Source: Deltaproteobacteria bacterium HGW-Deltaproteobacteria-1 (GTDB lineage Bacteria; Desulfobacterota; Syntrophia; Syntrophales; Smithellaceae). From it: a DNA stretch of 39,990 nucleotides. Shown piece by piece: positions 1 through 9,387 of the stretch. Below the pieces are notes generated by a model that was given only the letters and a program-made list of their open reading frames with translations, searched no databases and was not told where the DNA came from. The stretch covers positions 1 through 39,990 of the forward strand of contig PHBN01000006.1 in assembly GCA_002840635.1 (NCBI GenBank). Reading direction: 5' to 3'. Position numbers and translations under genes: made by a program. Numbering within the stretch: the stretch's first letter is position 1; each line of letters opens with the position of its first letter.

Positions 1-301
1 CAATTCCGTCAACTTTTTCCTCCGCGCAGACTTTGACATACATCTTGTGATGTTCCGGTGTGATCCGCACCGAAGGCAAAAGGGTAATGGCAATAAAAAA
101 TGGTTTGTCGGTCAGTTTGCGTGTTTCCCGGATGGCCGCGCGAAAATCGTCGGCTGTTTCATAATTACCGGCTGTGAGATTGCCGATGCCGCCCGCGTTG
201 GATACCGCAGCGCACATTCTCGGTTTGCAAAGCCACATCATCGCTCCGCAGATAATCGGGTACTTCACGCCGAACATTTCCGTTATGGCTGTTTTGAACA
301 T
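1..301 (-). CDS. Nitronate monooxygenase / 2-nitropropane dioxygenase-like protein, N-terminal part (runs off window edge)
   Basis: Reverse-strand translation from ATG at 301: MFKTAITEMFGVKYPIICGAMMWLCKPRMCAAVSNAGGIGNLTAGNYETADDFRAAIRETRKLTDKPFFIAI..., typical NMO N-terminus; not in the ORF track because it is open at the edge. Confidence 0.85.
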   Translation of the reverse strand, partial: MFKTAITEMFGVKYPIICGAMMWLCKPRMCAAVSNAGGIGNLTAGNYETADDFRAAIRETRKLTDKPFFIAITLLPSVRITPEHHKMYVKVCAEEKVDGI

Positions 302-319
302 AAAATCCTCCTTCATATT

Positions 320-1042
320 TTAGCGTTGAATTCCTGCTTTCGCTTTTTTCCTTTTTTTCAAACTTTTTTGAATATTGAGCTGCACCTGTTTCTGGAAAAG
401 ACGCTTCAGTATATAACCTCTGTAGAATTCACCTATACGGGTCAGTTCCGTCGTAATCAGGATGTTTTCTCTCGTCGATTTTCCGGCAACAATTTTTCTG
501 CGCAGGGCCATTTCTTTTTCCACGATCTTTTTGCCCAGTTCCACCCAGAAGGACAGCTCGGCCTGATCCCTTCCCAAGTCGATAAGCGGCCGTATTCCGT
601 CCCGTCCGATCCGTACATCTTCTTCATTGTAGAGCGGTTTGTCTGTGCCGGTTGTAAAGGGAATCATGACGCCCAGCTTTTCCGCTTTTCGCAACTGGGT
701 TTCCGTCAGTCCGGTCGCTTCCAGAAAGGCCTGCCGGTCAAGCAGTCCATGTCCGGTAGGATCCTCTAAATTGAAGACGGCATTTTCAACGGTTTCCGCT
801 TCCAGGAGACTGAGCCCTTCATCCATGCGGCGCAGGATATTCTTGATCAGGTAAAGCGGAAAGTAGCGCTTCCCCTTTAGCTCCTGGATGGCGCGCAGCC
901 GGTCAATGCAAGCCTCGTCGTAGTAGGCCATTTTTTCATTGACTTTCTCGGGCCTGGGCAAAAGCCCCTCTGATACATAGTAGCGGATGGTCGAGGCCGG
1001 AACGCGGCTTCTTTTTGCGATTTCACCGATTTTCAGTTTCAT
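320..1042 (-). CDS. MerR family transcriptional regulator
   Basis: MKLKIGEIAKRSRVPASTIRYYVSEGLLPRPEKVNEKMAYYDE... MerR winged HTH N-terminus. Confidence 0.9.
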   Translation of the reverse strand: MKLKIGEIAKRSRVPASTIRYYVSEGLLPRPEKVNEKMAYYDEACIDRLRAIQELKGKRYFPLYLIKNILRRMDEGLSLLEAETVENAVFNLEDPTGHGLLDRQAFLEATGLTETQLRKAEKLGVMIPFTTGTDKPLYNEEDVRIGRDGIRPLIDLGRDQAELSFWVELGKKIVEKEMALRRKIVAGKSTRENILITTELTRIGEFYRGYILKRLFQKQVQLNIQKSLKKRKKAKAGIQR

Positions 1043-1054
1043 TCATTTCCCTCA

Positions 1055-1079
1055 AACATTAAAGTTGAGCTTTAATGTT
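1055..1079. promoter_or_regulatory. Perfect inverted repeat AACATTAAAG-TTGAG-CTTTAATGTT, probable MerR-regulator operator
   Basis: 10-bp perfect arms just upstream of the merR-like start (1042) and in the divergent region before tctC. Confidence 0.65.
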
Positions 1080-1225
1080 ATAGTGTGCTTGAAAGCCGCT
1101 GTCAAGAAAATATTTTCGGGGTCCATAAAATGAGTAAAAACAATAGATAAAACCATTGACAACCATCCGGATGCTTCCTATACTCTGCCGCGTGTTTAAA
1201 ATTATTCTAAAAAGGAGACAGGTTT

Positions 1226-2221
1226 ATGAAGAATAATCACTGGTTTTCCACGGGCATTGTCGTGATCATGCTGATCGTTGTTTCCCTGATCTGTCCGGAC
1301 TCAGTAAAGGCCGAATATCCTGATCGCAGCATCACGGTGCTGGTCGGCTTTGTCCCCGGCGGCAGTATGGATTTGAGCGCGCGGGCGCTGGCGAAGTCCG
1401 CGGAAAAGATTCTGGGACAGCCCGTCATTATTGAAAATAAACCGGGCGGAACGGGAACCGTTGCACTGGCCGCTCTCCTGTCGCAAAAGCCTGATGGCTA
1501 CACCCTTTGCGCCACACCAAGTTCGGTCCTTATCCGTGTGAGCCAGCAGCAAAAGGTTCCGTTTAAACCGTTTACGAGTTTTAAACCTGTTATCGGTTTT
1601 ACCGAACCGCAGCTGGGCATCGTGGTGAAAAACGACGCGCCATGGAAAACCCTCAAGGACCTGACCGGCTATGCGGCAAAGAATCCCGGCAAGGTGAAGT
1701 ACGCCACGACCGGTGTGGGCAGCACCACGCACGCCGCCGTGGAGGAAATTGCCGGAAAAGACAAACTGCAGTTGATCCATGTACCCTACAAAGGCAGCAT
1801 GGAAGCGCTCACCGCACTTCTGGGCGGCCATGTTGAATTTGCATCTCTGACCTCGGAACTGGTTCCGGCCGTTAAATCAGGCCAGGCCAGACTCCTTGCC
1901 GTCATGAGCGAAAAGCGTTCTCCTAAATATCCCGATGTCCCCACGATGAAAGAACTGGGCTACGACTTTGCCAATGACGCCGTTTTTGCCATCGTCGCGC
2001 CCTCAGATATCGATCCTGCCGTGATGAAAAAACTTGAAGGCGCTTTCACAGCCGCTGCAAAAAGCCGTGAATATCTGGAGACGCTCGACAGGATCAACAT
2101 GATTCCTGTTTACTACGATGGTAAAGCGTTCGACAGCTTTTTAAGAAAGCACTGGAAAATCATCAACAAAAACCTGATTGCCAGCGGAGCCATCAAGGAA
2201 GCGGCAACCAAACCGGAATAA
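1226..2221 (+). CDS. tctC: Tripartite tricarboxylate transporter substrate-binding protein (TctC/Bug family)
   Basis: Signal peptide then YPDRSITVLVGFVPGGSMDLSARALAKSAEKILGQPVIIENKPGGTGTVA. Confidence 0.92.
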   Translation: MKNNHWFSTGIVVIMLIVVSLICPDSVKAEYPDRSITVLVGFVPGGSMDLSARALAKSAEKILGQPVIIENKPGGTGTVALAALLSQKPDGYTLCATPSSVLIRVSQQQKVPFKPFTSFKPVIGFTEPQLGIVVKNDAPWKTLKDLTGYAAKNPGKVKYATTGVGSTTHAAVEEIAGKDKLQLIHVPYKGSMEALTALLGGHVEFASLTSELVPAVKSGQARLLAVMSEKRSPKYPDVPTMKELGYDFANDAVFAIVAPSDIDPAVMKKLEGAFTAAAKSREYLETLDRINMIPVYYDGKAFDSFLRKHWKIINKNLIASGAIKEAATKPE

Positions 2222-2255
2222 ATCTGCGGGGCCTGACGGCCGGGGAACAGGCAAG

Positions 2256-2711
2256 ATGGACAATCGCAATCTGATCAGCTGTATTGTTTTCCTTGGGCTT
2301 TCGGCGTTTGTCGCAGTCTCCTCCATTGGCCTGGGCATTGGCCACCTCACCAATCCCCGGGCCGGTTTTATGCCTTTCTGGACAAGCTTGCTGATCATCG
2401 TTTTCAGTTTGATTTTATTCAGCCAGACATTTGTGAATCGATCTGCTCAGGCAGGCCGGGTGGATATCTGGAGCCATGTTCAATGGCAAAAAAGTCTTCT
2501 TGCGGCGGCTGCTTTGTGTGTTTACGTTTTCATTCTGCCCGTAATCGGTTATCTGCCGGCCACAGGTATCCTGATGCTGGCATTATTCAAGCTCGGTTCC
2601 ATGAAAATATTGCCTGCCGTCCTCGCTTCTTTGTTGGCGGTTATCTTAAGCTATGGTCTGTTTTCTTTTATTTTAAACACGCCTCTGCCCCGGGGGACAC
2701 TGTGGTTCTAA
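2256..2711 (+). CDS. tctB: Tripartite tricarboxylate transporter TctB family small membrane subunit
   Basis: MDNRNLISCIVFLGLSAFVAVSSIGLGIGHLTNPRAGFMPFW..., position between tctC and tctA; internal ATG at 2256 preferred over the ORF-track start. Confidence 0.85.
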   Translation: MDNRNLISCIVFLGLSAFVAVSSIGLGIGHLTNPRAGFMPFWTSLLIIVFSLILFSQTFVNRSAQAGRVDIWSHVQWQKSLLAAAALCVYVFILPVIGYLPATGILMLALFKLGSMKILPAVLASLLAVILSYGLFSFILNTPLPRGTLWF

Positions 2712-2731
2712 TTATTTTGGACGGAGTGTAA

Positions 2732-4228
2732 TTGGACGCACTGAACGGATTATTCTACGGCCTCTCCGTAGCCTTTGAACTTCACAACCTGCTACTACTG
2801 CTTGCGGGCTGCCTGCTTGGCACGCTTGTCGGTGTTCTGCCCGGACTGGGGCCGGTCGGTGCGATATCCATTCTGCTGCCCCTGACTTTTCAACTGCCGC
2901 CGGCGGGCGCAATCATCATGCTGGCCGGGATCTATAACGGAGCCATGTATGGCGGGTCAACAACCTCTATCCTGATCAACGTGCCGGGGGAGGCGGCCTC
3001 TGCCGTCACCTGCCTCGACGGATATGCGATGGCGCGCCATGGGCAGGCCGGGCAGGCTCTGGGGATAGCCGTTTTCGGATCGTTTATTGCGGGCACAGTC
3101 GGACTGATCGGACTGCAGCTGATCGGTGGGCCGCTTTCCGTGCTGGCGCTGAAGTTCGGGCCGCCGGAATACTTTGCCATTATCCTGATGGGATTCACGT
3201 TCATCGTTTATCTGGCGCAGGGATCGATGATCAAGGCGGTGCTCATGGCCCTTGCCGGTATCATTTTGAGCCTGATCGGGCTCGACCCCATTACATCTGA
3301 GCAGAGATTCACTTTCGGAAATATCCATTTATTCGAAGGCATCGGCGTTGTACCGCTGGCCATCGGTCTGTTCGGTCTGGCGGAGGTATTTGCCAATCTG
3401 GAAAAAACCGCCCCTGCCAGGGTCTTAAAGGTCAGAATCAGGAACATGTTCCCAAGCAGGAGCCAGTGGCTGCAAGCCAAATGGGCTATTGCGCGCGGCA
3501 CGGTGATCGGCTTTTTCATGGGCATTCTGCCGGGCGGCGGGCCGGTGCTTTCCACATTCATGGCTTATGGCGTGGAAAAGAGGGTATCAAAGCATCCGGA
3601 AAAATTTGGCCATGGAGCGATCGAAGGCGTGGCCGCGCCCGAATCCGCCAACAATGCCGCGGCGTCTACATCCTTCATTCCGCTCATGACCCTGGGCATT
3701 CCGCCCAACGTGGTCCTGGCTGTGCTGTTCGGTGCCTTTATGATTCACGGCGTGACACCCGGGCCGCTGCTCATGACACAGCATCCGGAAATATTCTGGG
3801 GTGTGATTGCCAGCATGTATCTGGGGAATGTTATCCTGCTGATTCTGAATCTGCCGCTGATCCCGCTGTGGGTTCAGGTTCTGCGGATTCCCGATAAAAT
3901 TCTTTACCCGCTCATCGTCCTGTTTTGCCTATTGGGCGCATACAGCATCAACAACAGCGTCTTTGACATCGGTGTCATGATTCTTTTCGGCGTGGTCGGC
4001 TACCTGCTCAATAAATTCGATTTTGAGGCCGCACCCATGATCCTGGGTTTTGTGCTGGGGCCCATGTTTGAAGTCAACCTCCGCCGCTCGCTTTTAATGT
4101 CGCAGGGCAGCTTTGCCATCTTTGTGGAAAGGCCGATCGCACTGGTTGCGCTGATTATTTGCATAATCCTGATTATCCTGCCTATTTATCAAACGATCAG
4201 GAAGAAAAGAAGCTATGTGAAGCAGTAA
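2732..4228 (+). CDS. tctA: Tripartite tricarboxylate transporter permease TctA
   Basis: GVLPGLGPVGAISILLPLTFQLPPAGAIIMLAGIYNGAMYGGSTTSILINVPGEAASAVTCLDGYAMARHGQAGQAL; TTG start. Confidence 0.94.
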   Translation: MDALNGLFYGLSVAFELHNLLLLLAGCLLGTLVGVLPGLGPVGAISILLPLTFQLPPAGAIIMLAGIYNGAMYGGSTTSILINVPGEAASAVTCLDGYAMARHGQAGQALGIAVFGSFIAGTVGLIGLQLIGGPLSVLALKFGPPEYFAIILMGFTFIVYLAQGSMIKAVLMALAGIILSLIGLDPITSEQRFTFGNIHLFEGIGVVPLAIGLFGLAEVFANLEKTAPARVLKVRIRNMFPSRSQWLQAKWAIARGTVIGFFMGILPGGGPVLSTFMAYGVEKRVSKHPEKFGHGAIEGVAAPESANNAAASTSFIPLMTLGIPPNVVLAVLFGAFMIHGVTPGPLLMTQHPEIFWGVIASMYLGNVILLILNLPLIPLWVQVLRIPDKILYPLIVLFCLLGAYSINNSVFDIGVMILFGVVGYLLNKFDFEAAPMILGFVLGPMFEVNLRRSLLMSQGSFAIFVERPIALVALIICIILIILPIYQTIRKKRSYVKQ

Positions 4229-4238
4229 ATACCTTCTG

Positions 4239-4265
4239 CTGGTTCAGTCATGTTGACTGAACCAG
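4239..4265. terminator. Palindrome CTGGTTCAGTC-ATGTT-GACTGAACCAG downstream of tctA (terminator and/or interspersed repeat)
   Basis: 11-bp perfect stem; near-identical hairpin recurs at 5529-5557 and a degenerate copy at 6035-6059. Confidence 0.6.
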
Positions 4266-4339
4266 ATGTTTTGTATATTTACACTCAAACCATTGGTTCA
4301 ATCTGCAAGATTGAACCCGCAAATGATATAAAATCTTGA

Positions 4340-5506
4340 TTGAAGAATGGAGTATTGATCATGATTAATAAATTATTGTCAAGACCGGCAATTCACAAAA
4401 CCTTTATAGCATGCATCGCAATGCTCATTGCCATTACCCTAGTGCCGTCCACAGGAAACTGTATGTCCAAACTCGACTCAAAAGACAGCATCAGCAACTT
4501 AAGTTTCAACCATGACGGGAAGAAGGTGGTATTTGACCGCTGCCGCAATGAAGGCTGCCAGATCCAGGTGTATGATCTGGAAACCGGGGAACTGGCCGCT
4601 TATCAATCCCCGGAAAACGAACGCTGGACCATGGGGAAATACTCTTATGACGGAAAGCGGATTACTTTTTCTGTCATACCGGTAAGCTTTACCGGTCGAC
4701 TCGATTTGGGACAAATGCAGATTGCTGTCATGGATGCAGATGGAAAGAACTACAAAAAAGTTACAACAGGTCACGGGGCCAAACTTTATCCAACCTTTTC
4801 ACATAACGGGAAAAAGATCCTTTATGCATGCGCGGCGCAAATTCGGGAAAAGGGTAGAACCCCGGCCGCTCAGTATGATGCCTGGGAAGTCAATCTGGAG
4901 ACCGGCCAGCAGACGCAACTGACTTTTTTCAAATATTACTATATGGGCAGCCTTGCTTATTTTCCTGACGATGAGCGCTTCATCTTTGATGGCGATATGC
5001 CAACAGCCTTCCCTGGTCTTGAGCCAACGAAGGCCAATCCACTGGATAATCAAGAGATGAGCAAGCAGGGACGGATCAAGAATGCAATACCCATAAGCGG
5101 CGTCGTTGCAATGAAGAGGGGGGATACCCTGCCGCGGGAAAATTTCAATTTTGGCGAGAAGTTTTTTGCCAAAAAACCACTGCTGAGCAAGGATGGCTCA
5201 AAGCTGATTGTGGAGAAGGATATTTCGGGAGGGGATTTTTACCTCTATTCGCCGGTTGGGAATCACCGGCTAGTGGGAGGTGGTGGCTCTGTTAAGTCAG
5301 CGGCTGTATCGCCGGATGGGAAATTGCTGGGAATGATAGCTACTAGTATACACATCTTCGAAGTACAAGATGGAAGACGAAAGGTTATCCTATATCTGCC
5401 AAGTACTCCCAAGATTACCCAAAATTGGGATAATGCTTATCGAGGGAGTGAGAATTTATACAAAATGATACCGGAGAAGCCATCTTATTTTATCAATAAG
5501 TTATGA
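4340..5506 (+). CDS. Exported TolB-like/WD40-like beta-propeller protein
   Basis: Hydrophobic N-terminus, repeated 'SFNHDGKKVVF', 'YSYDGKRITF', 'TFSHNGKKILY', 'AVSPDGKLLG' blades. Confidence 0.75.
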   Translation: MKNGVLIMINKLLSRPAIHKTFIACIAMLIAITLVPSTGNCMSKLDSKDSISNLSFNHDGKKVVFDRCRNEGCQIQVYDLETGELAAYQSPENERWTMGKYSYDGKRITFSVIPVSFTGRLDLGQMQIAVMDADGKNYKKVTTGHGAKLYPTFSHNGKKILYACAAQIREKGRTPAAQYDAWEVNLETGQQTQLTFFKYYYMGSLAYFPDDERFIFDGDMPTAFPGLEPTKANPLDNQEMSKQGRIKNAIPISGVVAMKRGDTLPRENFNFGEKFFAKKPLLSKDGSKLIVEKDISGGDFYLYSPVGNHRLVGGGGSVKSAAVSPDGKLLGMIATSIHIFEVQDGRRKVILYLPSTPKITQNWDNAYRGSENLYKMIPEKPSYFINKL

Positions 5507-5528
5507 GAAAAAACATTATCAAATCCCC

Positions 5529-5557
5529 GCTGGTTCAGTCGTGTTGACTGAACCAGC
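5529..5557. repeat. Palindrome GCTGGTTCAGTC-GTGTT-GACTGAACCAGC, second copy of the 4239 hairpin
   Basis: 12-bp perfect stem; differs from the 4239 copy by one loop base. Confidence 0.8.
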
Positions 5558-5562
5558 AAAAC

Positions 5563-5644
5563 GGTCCCTTCGACAAGCTCAGGGACCACACTTCGACAAG
5601 CTTATTGTCCAAACGCGGGCCCTGAGCCTGTCGAAGCGTCGAAG
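5563..5644. repeat. REP-like palindromic cluster (GGTCCCTTCGACAAGCTCAGGGACC; ACTTCGACAAGCTT; inverted GGGCCCTGAGCCTGTCGAAGCGTCGAAG)
   Basis: TTCGACARGCTCAGGG motif in both orientations immediately upstream of the GIY-YIG ORF. Confidence 0.85.
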
Positions 5645-5666
5645 CAACAAACCACAAAGGCACCTT

Positions 5667-5972
5667 ATGAAAGGCTACATATACATATTGCTTTGTTCGA
5701 ACGGCCAATATTACACGGGCAGCACCAATAATATTGAAATAAGATTAGTCCAACACCAAAACGGTGAAGGGTCAAATTATACAAAGAGACATCTGCCTGT
5801 CGAATTGGTTTACGTTGAAGAATTCGACAACATCAAAGATGCTTTTTATAGAGAAAAGCAGATTCAGGGCTGGAGCCGCAAGAAAAAAGAAGCGCTGATA
5901 AATGGTGAGTATAGCAAACTGCCGGAGTTGTCTAAGAAAGTCCCTTCGACAGGCTCAGGGACCGGAAAGTAA
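5667..5972 (+). CDS. GIY-YIG nuclease family protein (UPF0213/YhbQ-like)
   Basis: MKGYIYILLCSNGQYYTGSTNNIEIRLVQHQNGEGSNYTKRHLPVELVYVEEFDNIKDAFYREKQIQGWSRKKKEALI; start placed at 5667, residues upstream in the ORF track come from repeats. Confidence 0.92.
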   Translation: MKGYIYILLCSNGQYYTGSTNNIEIRLVQHQNGEGSNYTKRHLPVELVYVEEFDNIKDAFYREKQIQGWSRKKKEALINGEYSKLPELSKKVPSTGSGTGK

Positions 5973-6022
5973 TTAAGATGGTGGCTGAACATAGAGAGGG
6001 TCGCTGAGCTTGTCGAAGCGAC
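5940..6022. repeat. REP-like palindromes downstream of GIY-YIG (GTCCCTTCGACAGGCTCAGGGACC and GTCGCTGAGCTTGTCGAAGCGAC)
   Basis: Same core motif as 5563-5644; first copy forms the last codons of the GIY-YIG ORF (VPSTGSGTGK). Confidence 0.85.
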
Positions 6023-6101
6023 GAAGCTCCCGATGCTTCAATCGTGTTGACTGAATCAGAAAAATATTGACACGGAAATCCTATCTACTGGCAGACTTGG
6101 T

Positions 6102-6755
6102 TTATTTTAAGGGGCGAACATCTGCTTGAGGGAAATGCATGTAAAATGGAGAGATTTTTGTCACTGCCAGGGGCGACAATCCTCCGACGTCCGGAAAGAA
6201 ATTAGGATCAATGCGCAGACTCTGGATGCGGGCAAATCTTGCCCATCCTCTCCCTGCGGGCCCAGTCAGATAAATCTGATCATTTAGCTGCTGATGAAGA
6301 CGGATGGGCAGAAACGCAGTGTGCACAGGAAAAGGAATGCCTCCCGACGTAATTGTTGTCTCAAAGAAAGGTTTATCCGCAAATCCAAGGGCGATGTGGT
6401 CGACTTTGCCGGATGAGTGCCACCGAATCGAAACGGTTTCTTTGGGAATGCCCCAATTGTAGCGTCCGTTTTCGGTGCTGTTTTCCGAATCCACGTAGAT
6501 TTTCGTGATGCTCCGCCGGCCGGTATGCGCAAAAGAACCCGGCATAAAAAGCAATTCCCGGTAAGGCCCGACGGGCGCCTGTTTGTAATTGACCAGCATC
6601 ACGTACCCCAGTCCGTTTTGCGCGCGTCCGGTCAACCAGTCGGGAAGAAAACCGCATTTTTCCACCCAGGCTTTCTTAAAACAGTACGCCAGAATAATGC
6701 CCTCTCCTGTCAATTGCCAGGGCGCTGGTGAATGGGTTTGCGGCATTCGGTCCAT
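6102..6755 (-). CDS. Acetoacetate decarboxylase-like (ADC superfamily) protein
   Basis: PAPWQLTGEGIILAYCFKKAWVEK...GYVMLVNYKQAPVGPYRELLFMPGSF...KIYVDSENSTENGRYNWGIPKE, ADC-fold style; starts 7 bp after trpA ends. Confidence 0.6.
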   Translation of the reverse strand: MDRMPQTHSPAPWQLTGEGIILAYCFKKAWVEKCGFLPDWLTGRAQNGLGYVMLVNYKQAPVGPYRELLFMPGSFAHTGRRSITKIYVDSENSTENGRYNWGIPKETVSIRWHSSGKVDHIALGFADKPFFETTITSGGIPFPVHTAFLPIRLHQQLNDQIYLTGPAGRGWARFARIQSLRIDPNFFPDVGGLSPLAVTKISPFYMHFPQADVRPLK

Positions 6756-6761
6756 AGGCGT

Positions 6762-7568
6762 TTAGACCAGAGACTTTTTAATGTTTTTGACGTATTCACA
6801 GACAATTTCCGTCAGATCGCCGCTGTTGCGGTTTTCATCAATCAGTTTGACGACCGCGCTGCCGATAACAATGCCGTCGGCGATTGCTCCGATTTCTTTA
6901 GCCTGTGCCGCGTTGGAGATGCCGAAGCCAACGGCCACCGGCATTTTGGTGAGTTTGCGGATCTTGCCGACTTCCCGGGCGATGTCTGTTGTTTTCGGCG
7001 CGGCGGTGCCGGTCACGCCTGTGATGGAAATGTAGTAGAGAAACCCCGTTGCGCTTTTAAGAATGTTTTTCAGTCTCTCTTTGCCGGTGGTCGGGGCTAC
7101 CAGCGAGATGAAATCAAGATCTGCCGCGTCCGTGTGAATTCTCAGTTCGGGCGCTTCTTCCGGGGGCAGGTCAACAACAAGAACGCCGTCCACACCAGCT
7201 TGTTTTGCCGCCTTAGCAAATGGTTCGACACCGTAGGCGAAAATCGGATTGAAGTAGCCGAAAAGGACAATGGGAATTTCTGAAACCCGGCGGATATCGG
7301 CAACCAGATTCAGTACGCTTTTAAGGGTCGTCCCTGTTTTCAATGCACGCTGTGATGCGGCCTGGATAACCGGTCCGTCAGCCGTCGGATCGGAAAAAGG
7401 AACGCCGATTTCCAGAATGTCCACACCAGATTTTTCCAATCCAAGGATTAATTTCTTTGTGGCATCCAGCGAAGGGTCTCCTGCCGTTAAATAGACAATC
7501 AGCGCTTTTTCATTTTTGGTGCGCAACGATTCAAACTTTTTTCCTATCCGTCCCATATTTTTCCTCAC
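6762..7568 (-). CDS. trpA: Tryptophan synthase alpha subunit
   Basis: [56 protein letters not shown]. Confidence 0.97.
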   Translation of the reverse strand: MRKNMGRIGKKFESLRTKNEKALIVYLTAGDPSLDATKKLILGLEKSGVDILEIGVPFSDPTADGPVIQAASQRALKTGTTLKSVLNLVADIRRVSEIPIVLFGYFNPIFAYGVEPFAKAAKQAGVDGVLVVDLPPEEAPELRIHTDAADLDFISLVAPTTGKERLKNILKSATGFLYYISITGVTGTAAPKTTDIAREVGKIRKLTKMPVAVGFGISNAAQAKEIGAIADGIVIGSAVVKLIDENRNSGDLTEIVCEYVKNIKKSLV

Positions 7569-8677
7569 ATTGTCTCAATAATCGTTTGGGCGTCCTTGTC
7601 GCCGCGTCCGGACAGGCAGACGACGATGATTTTATTTTTCTTCATCGTTGGTGCGATTTTCATGGCATGGGCAATGGCATGCGAACTCTCCAGCGCGGGG
7701 ATGATACCTTCCTGACGCGACAAGAATGAAAAGGCTTCGACCGCTTCTTCATCTGTTACGGTCACATAAGTCGCCCGCTTCGTCGCCGCAAAATAGGCGT
7801 GTTCCGGTCCCACGCCGGGATAATCCAAGCCCGCCGCAATCGAGTATGCATCACGCACCTGGCCATTTTCATCCTGCAGCAGATAGGTTTTATTGCCATG
7901 CAGAACACCCACTTTCCCACCGTTGATGCTTGCAGAATGCTCCTTTGTATTCATGCCGAGGCCGGCCGCTTCCACACCGAACATCGCAACCTTCTTTTCG
8001 TTGCGAAACGCGTAAAACGTTCCCATTGCGTTGGAGCCGCCGCCCACGCAAGCCACCAGCACATCAGGATTTCTGCCCTCTGTTTTATGAATCTGTTTTT
8101 TGATCTCCAGCCCGATCACCGACTGAAAATTTCTCACCATCACGGGATAGGGATGCGGTCCGGCGGTTGTTCCGATAATGTAGAATGTATCGCGAACGCT
8201 TCCCACCCAGTAGCGCATGGCTTCGTTCATCGCATCCTTGAGGGTGGCCGTCCCGCTTTTGACCGGCACAACCTCGGCGCCGAGAATTTTCATGCGGAAA
8301 ACGTTGGGCTCCTGACGGCGGATGTCTTCCTCGCCCATGAATATTTTGCATTCCATTCCGAAAAGCGCCGCCACGGTGGCCGTGGCCACGCCGTGCTGTC
8401 CCGCGCCGGTTTCGGCGATCACTTTTTTCTTGCCCATCCGTCTGGCCAGGAGTGCCTGCCCCAGCGTGTTGTTGATTTTGTGCGAGCCGGTGTGATTCAG
8501 GTCTTCCCGCTTGAGATAAATTTTCGCGCCGCCCAGGGCATCCGTCATCCTCCGGGCGAAATAAAGCGGCGTGGGACGGCCCGCGTATTCACGCCGGTAC
8601 CAGTCAAATTCTTTCGCAAATGACTTGTCTTTTTTGGCCTTGTCATAAGCTTCTTCAAGTTCCAAAAGTGCGGGCAT
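7565..8677 (-). CDS. trpB: Tryptophan synthase beta subunit (coding homology extends in frame upstream to about 8762 without a visible start codon)
   Basis: [67 protein letters not shown]; upstream in-frame [27 protein letters not shown]. Confidence 0.96.
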   Translation of the reverse strand: MPALLELEEAYDKAKKDKSFAKEFDWYRREYAGRPTPLYFARRMTDALGGAKIYLKREDLNHTGSHKINNTLGQALLARRMGKKKVIAETGAGQHGVATATVAALFGMECKIFMGEEDIRRQEPNVFRMKILGAEVVPVKSGTATLKDAMNEAMRYWVGSVRDTFYIIGTTAGPHPYPVMVRNFQSVIGLEIKKQIHKTEGRNPDVLVACVGGGSNAMGTFYAFRNEKKVAMFGVEAAGLGMNTKEHSASINGGKVGVLHGNKTYLLQDENGQVRDAYSIAAGLDYPGVGPEHAYFAATKRATYVTVTDEEAVEAFSFLSRQEGIIPALESSHAIAHAMKIAPTMKKNKIIVVCLSGRGDKDAQTIIETM

Positions 8678-9387
8678 GAGCGTTTCGGCGGCATAGCGTC
8701 CGCCAAAGATGTCAAAATGTCCGTATTGATCCGGTAGACTTTCCTTCGTGTAAAAATAACGGGTGACGCGGAGCCGTCGTCCGCCTCGTTGACGATTTGC
8801 ATGATCCGGGCTATTTTCGTGTGATCTTTTTTGCCGGGTGATGATTCCACGCCGCTGTTTACGTCCAGTGCGGCGGGACTTACCACCCGCAGTGCCTCGT
8901 GAATATTTTCTTCTTTTAATCCACCCGACAGAATCAGGGGCTGCGAAATATGACGGGCCAGCTTCCAGTTGGACGTCTTTCCCGTGCCGCCGTAAAGGCC
9001 GGTATGACGGCTGTCCACCAAAATGGCGGCAACATCATACAGGGAGCCTTTTTTTAAATCATCCTCATTTTTCAACTCCAGCGCTTTGATGATTCGATCG
9101 CGGGGAAGTTGCCGGCAAAACTCCGGTGATTCATCTCCATGAAGCTGAATCATGTCCAGATGGCAGCAATCGTAAATTCTTTTTATTTCTTCGGCTGTTT
9201 CGTTGACGAACACACCGGCTTTTACCAGATGTTGGGGCAACCGGTCAATGATTTCTCCTGCCTTTTGCGGGTTGATATAGCGCGGGGAGGGCGGATAGAA
9301 GATGAACCCCACCGCCGCTGCCCCGTTTTCGGCCGCGCACAGCGCGTCTTCCATATTTGTGATCCCGCAAATCTTTACCTGCATCAC
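8545..9387 (-). CDS. trpF: Phosphoribosylanthranilate isomerase; authentic domain ends near 8770, the rest of the ORF is trpB sequence read out of frame
   Basis: [43 protein letters not shown] ... [51 protein letters not shown]. Confidence 0.92.
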   Translation of the reverse strand: MMQVKICGITNMEDALCAAENGAAAVGFIFYPPSPRYINPQKAGEIIDRLPQHLVKAGVFVNETAEEIKRIYDCCHLDMIQLHGDESPEFCRQLPRDRIIKALELKNEDDLKKGSLYDVAAILVDSRHTGLYGGTGKTSNWKLARHISQPLILSGGLKEENIHEALRVVSPAALDVNSGVESSPGKKDHTKIARIMQIVNEADDGSASPVIFTRRKVYRINTDILTSLADAMPPKRSCPHFWNLKKLMTRPKKTSHLRKNLTGTGVNTRAVPRRFISPGG

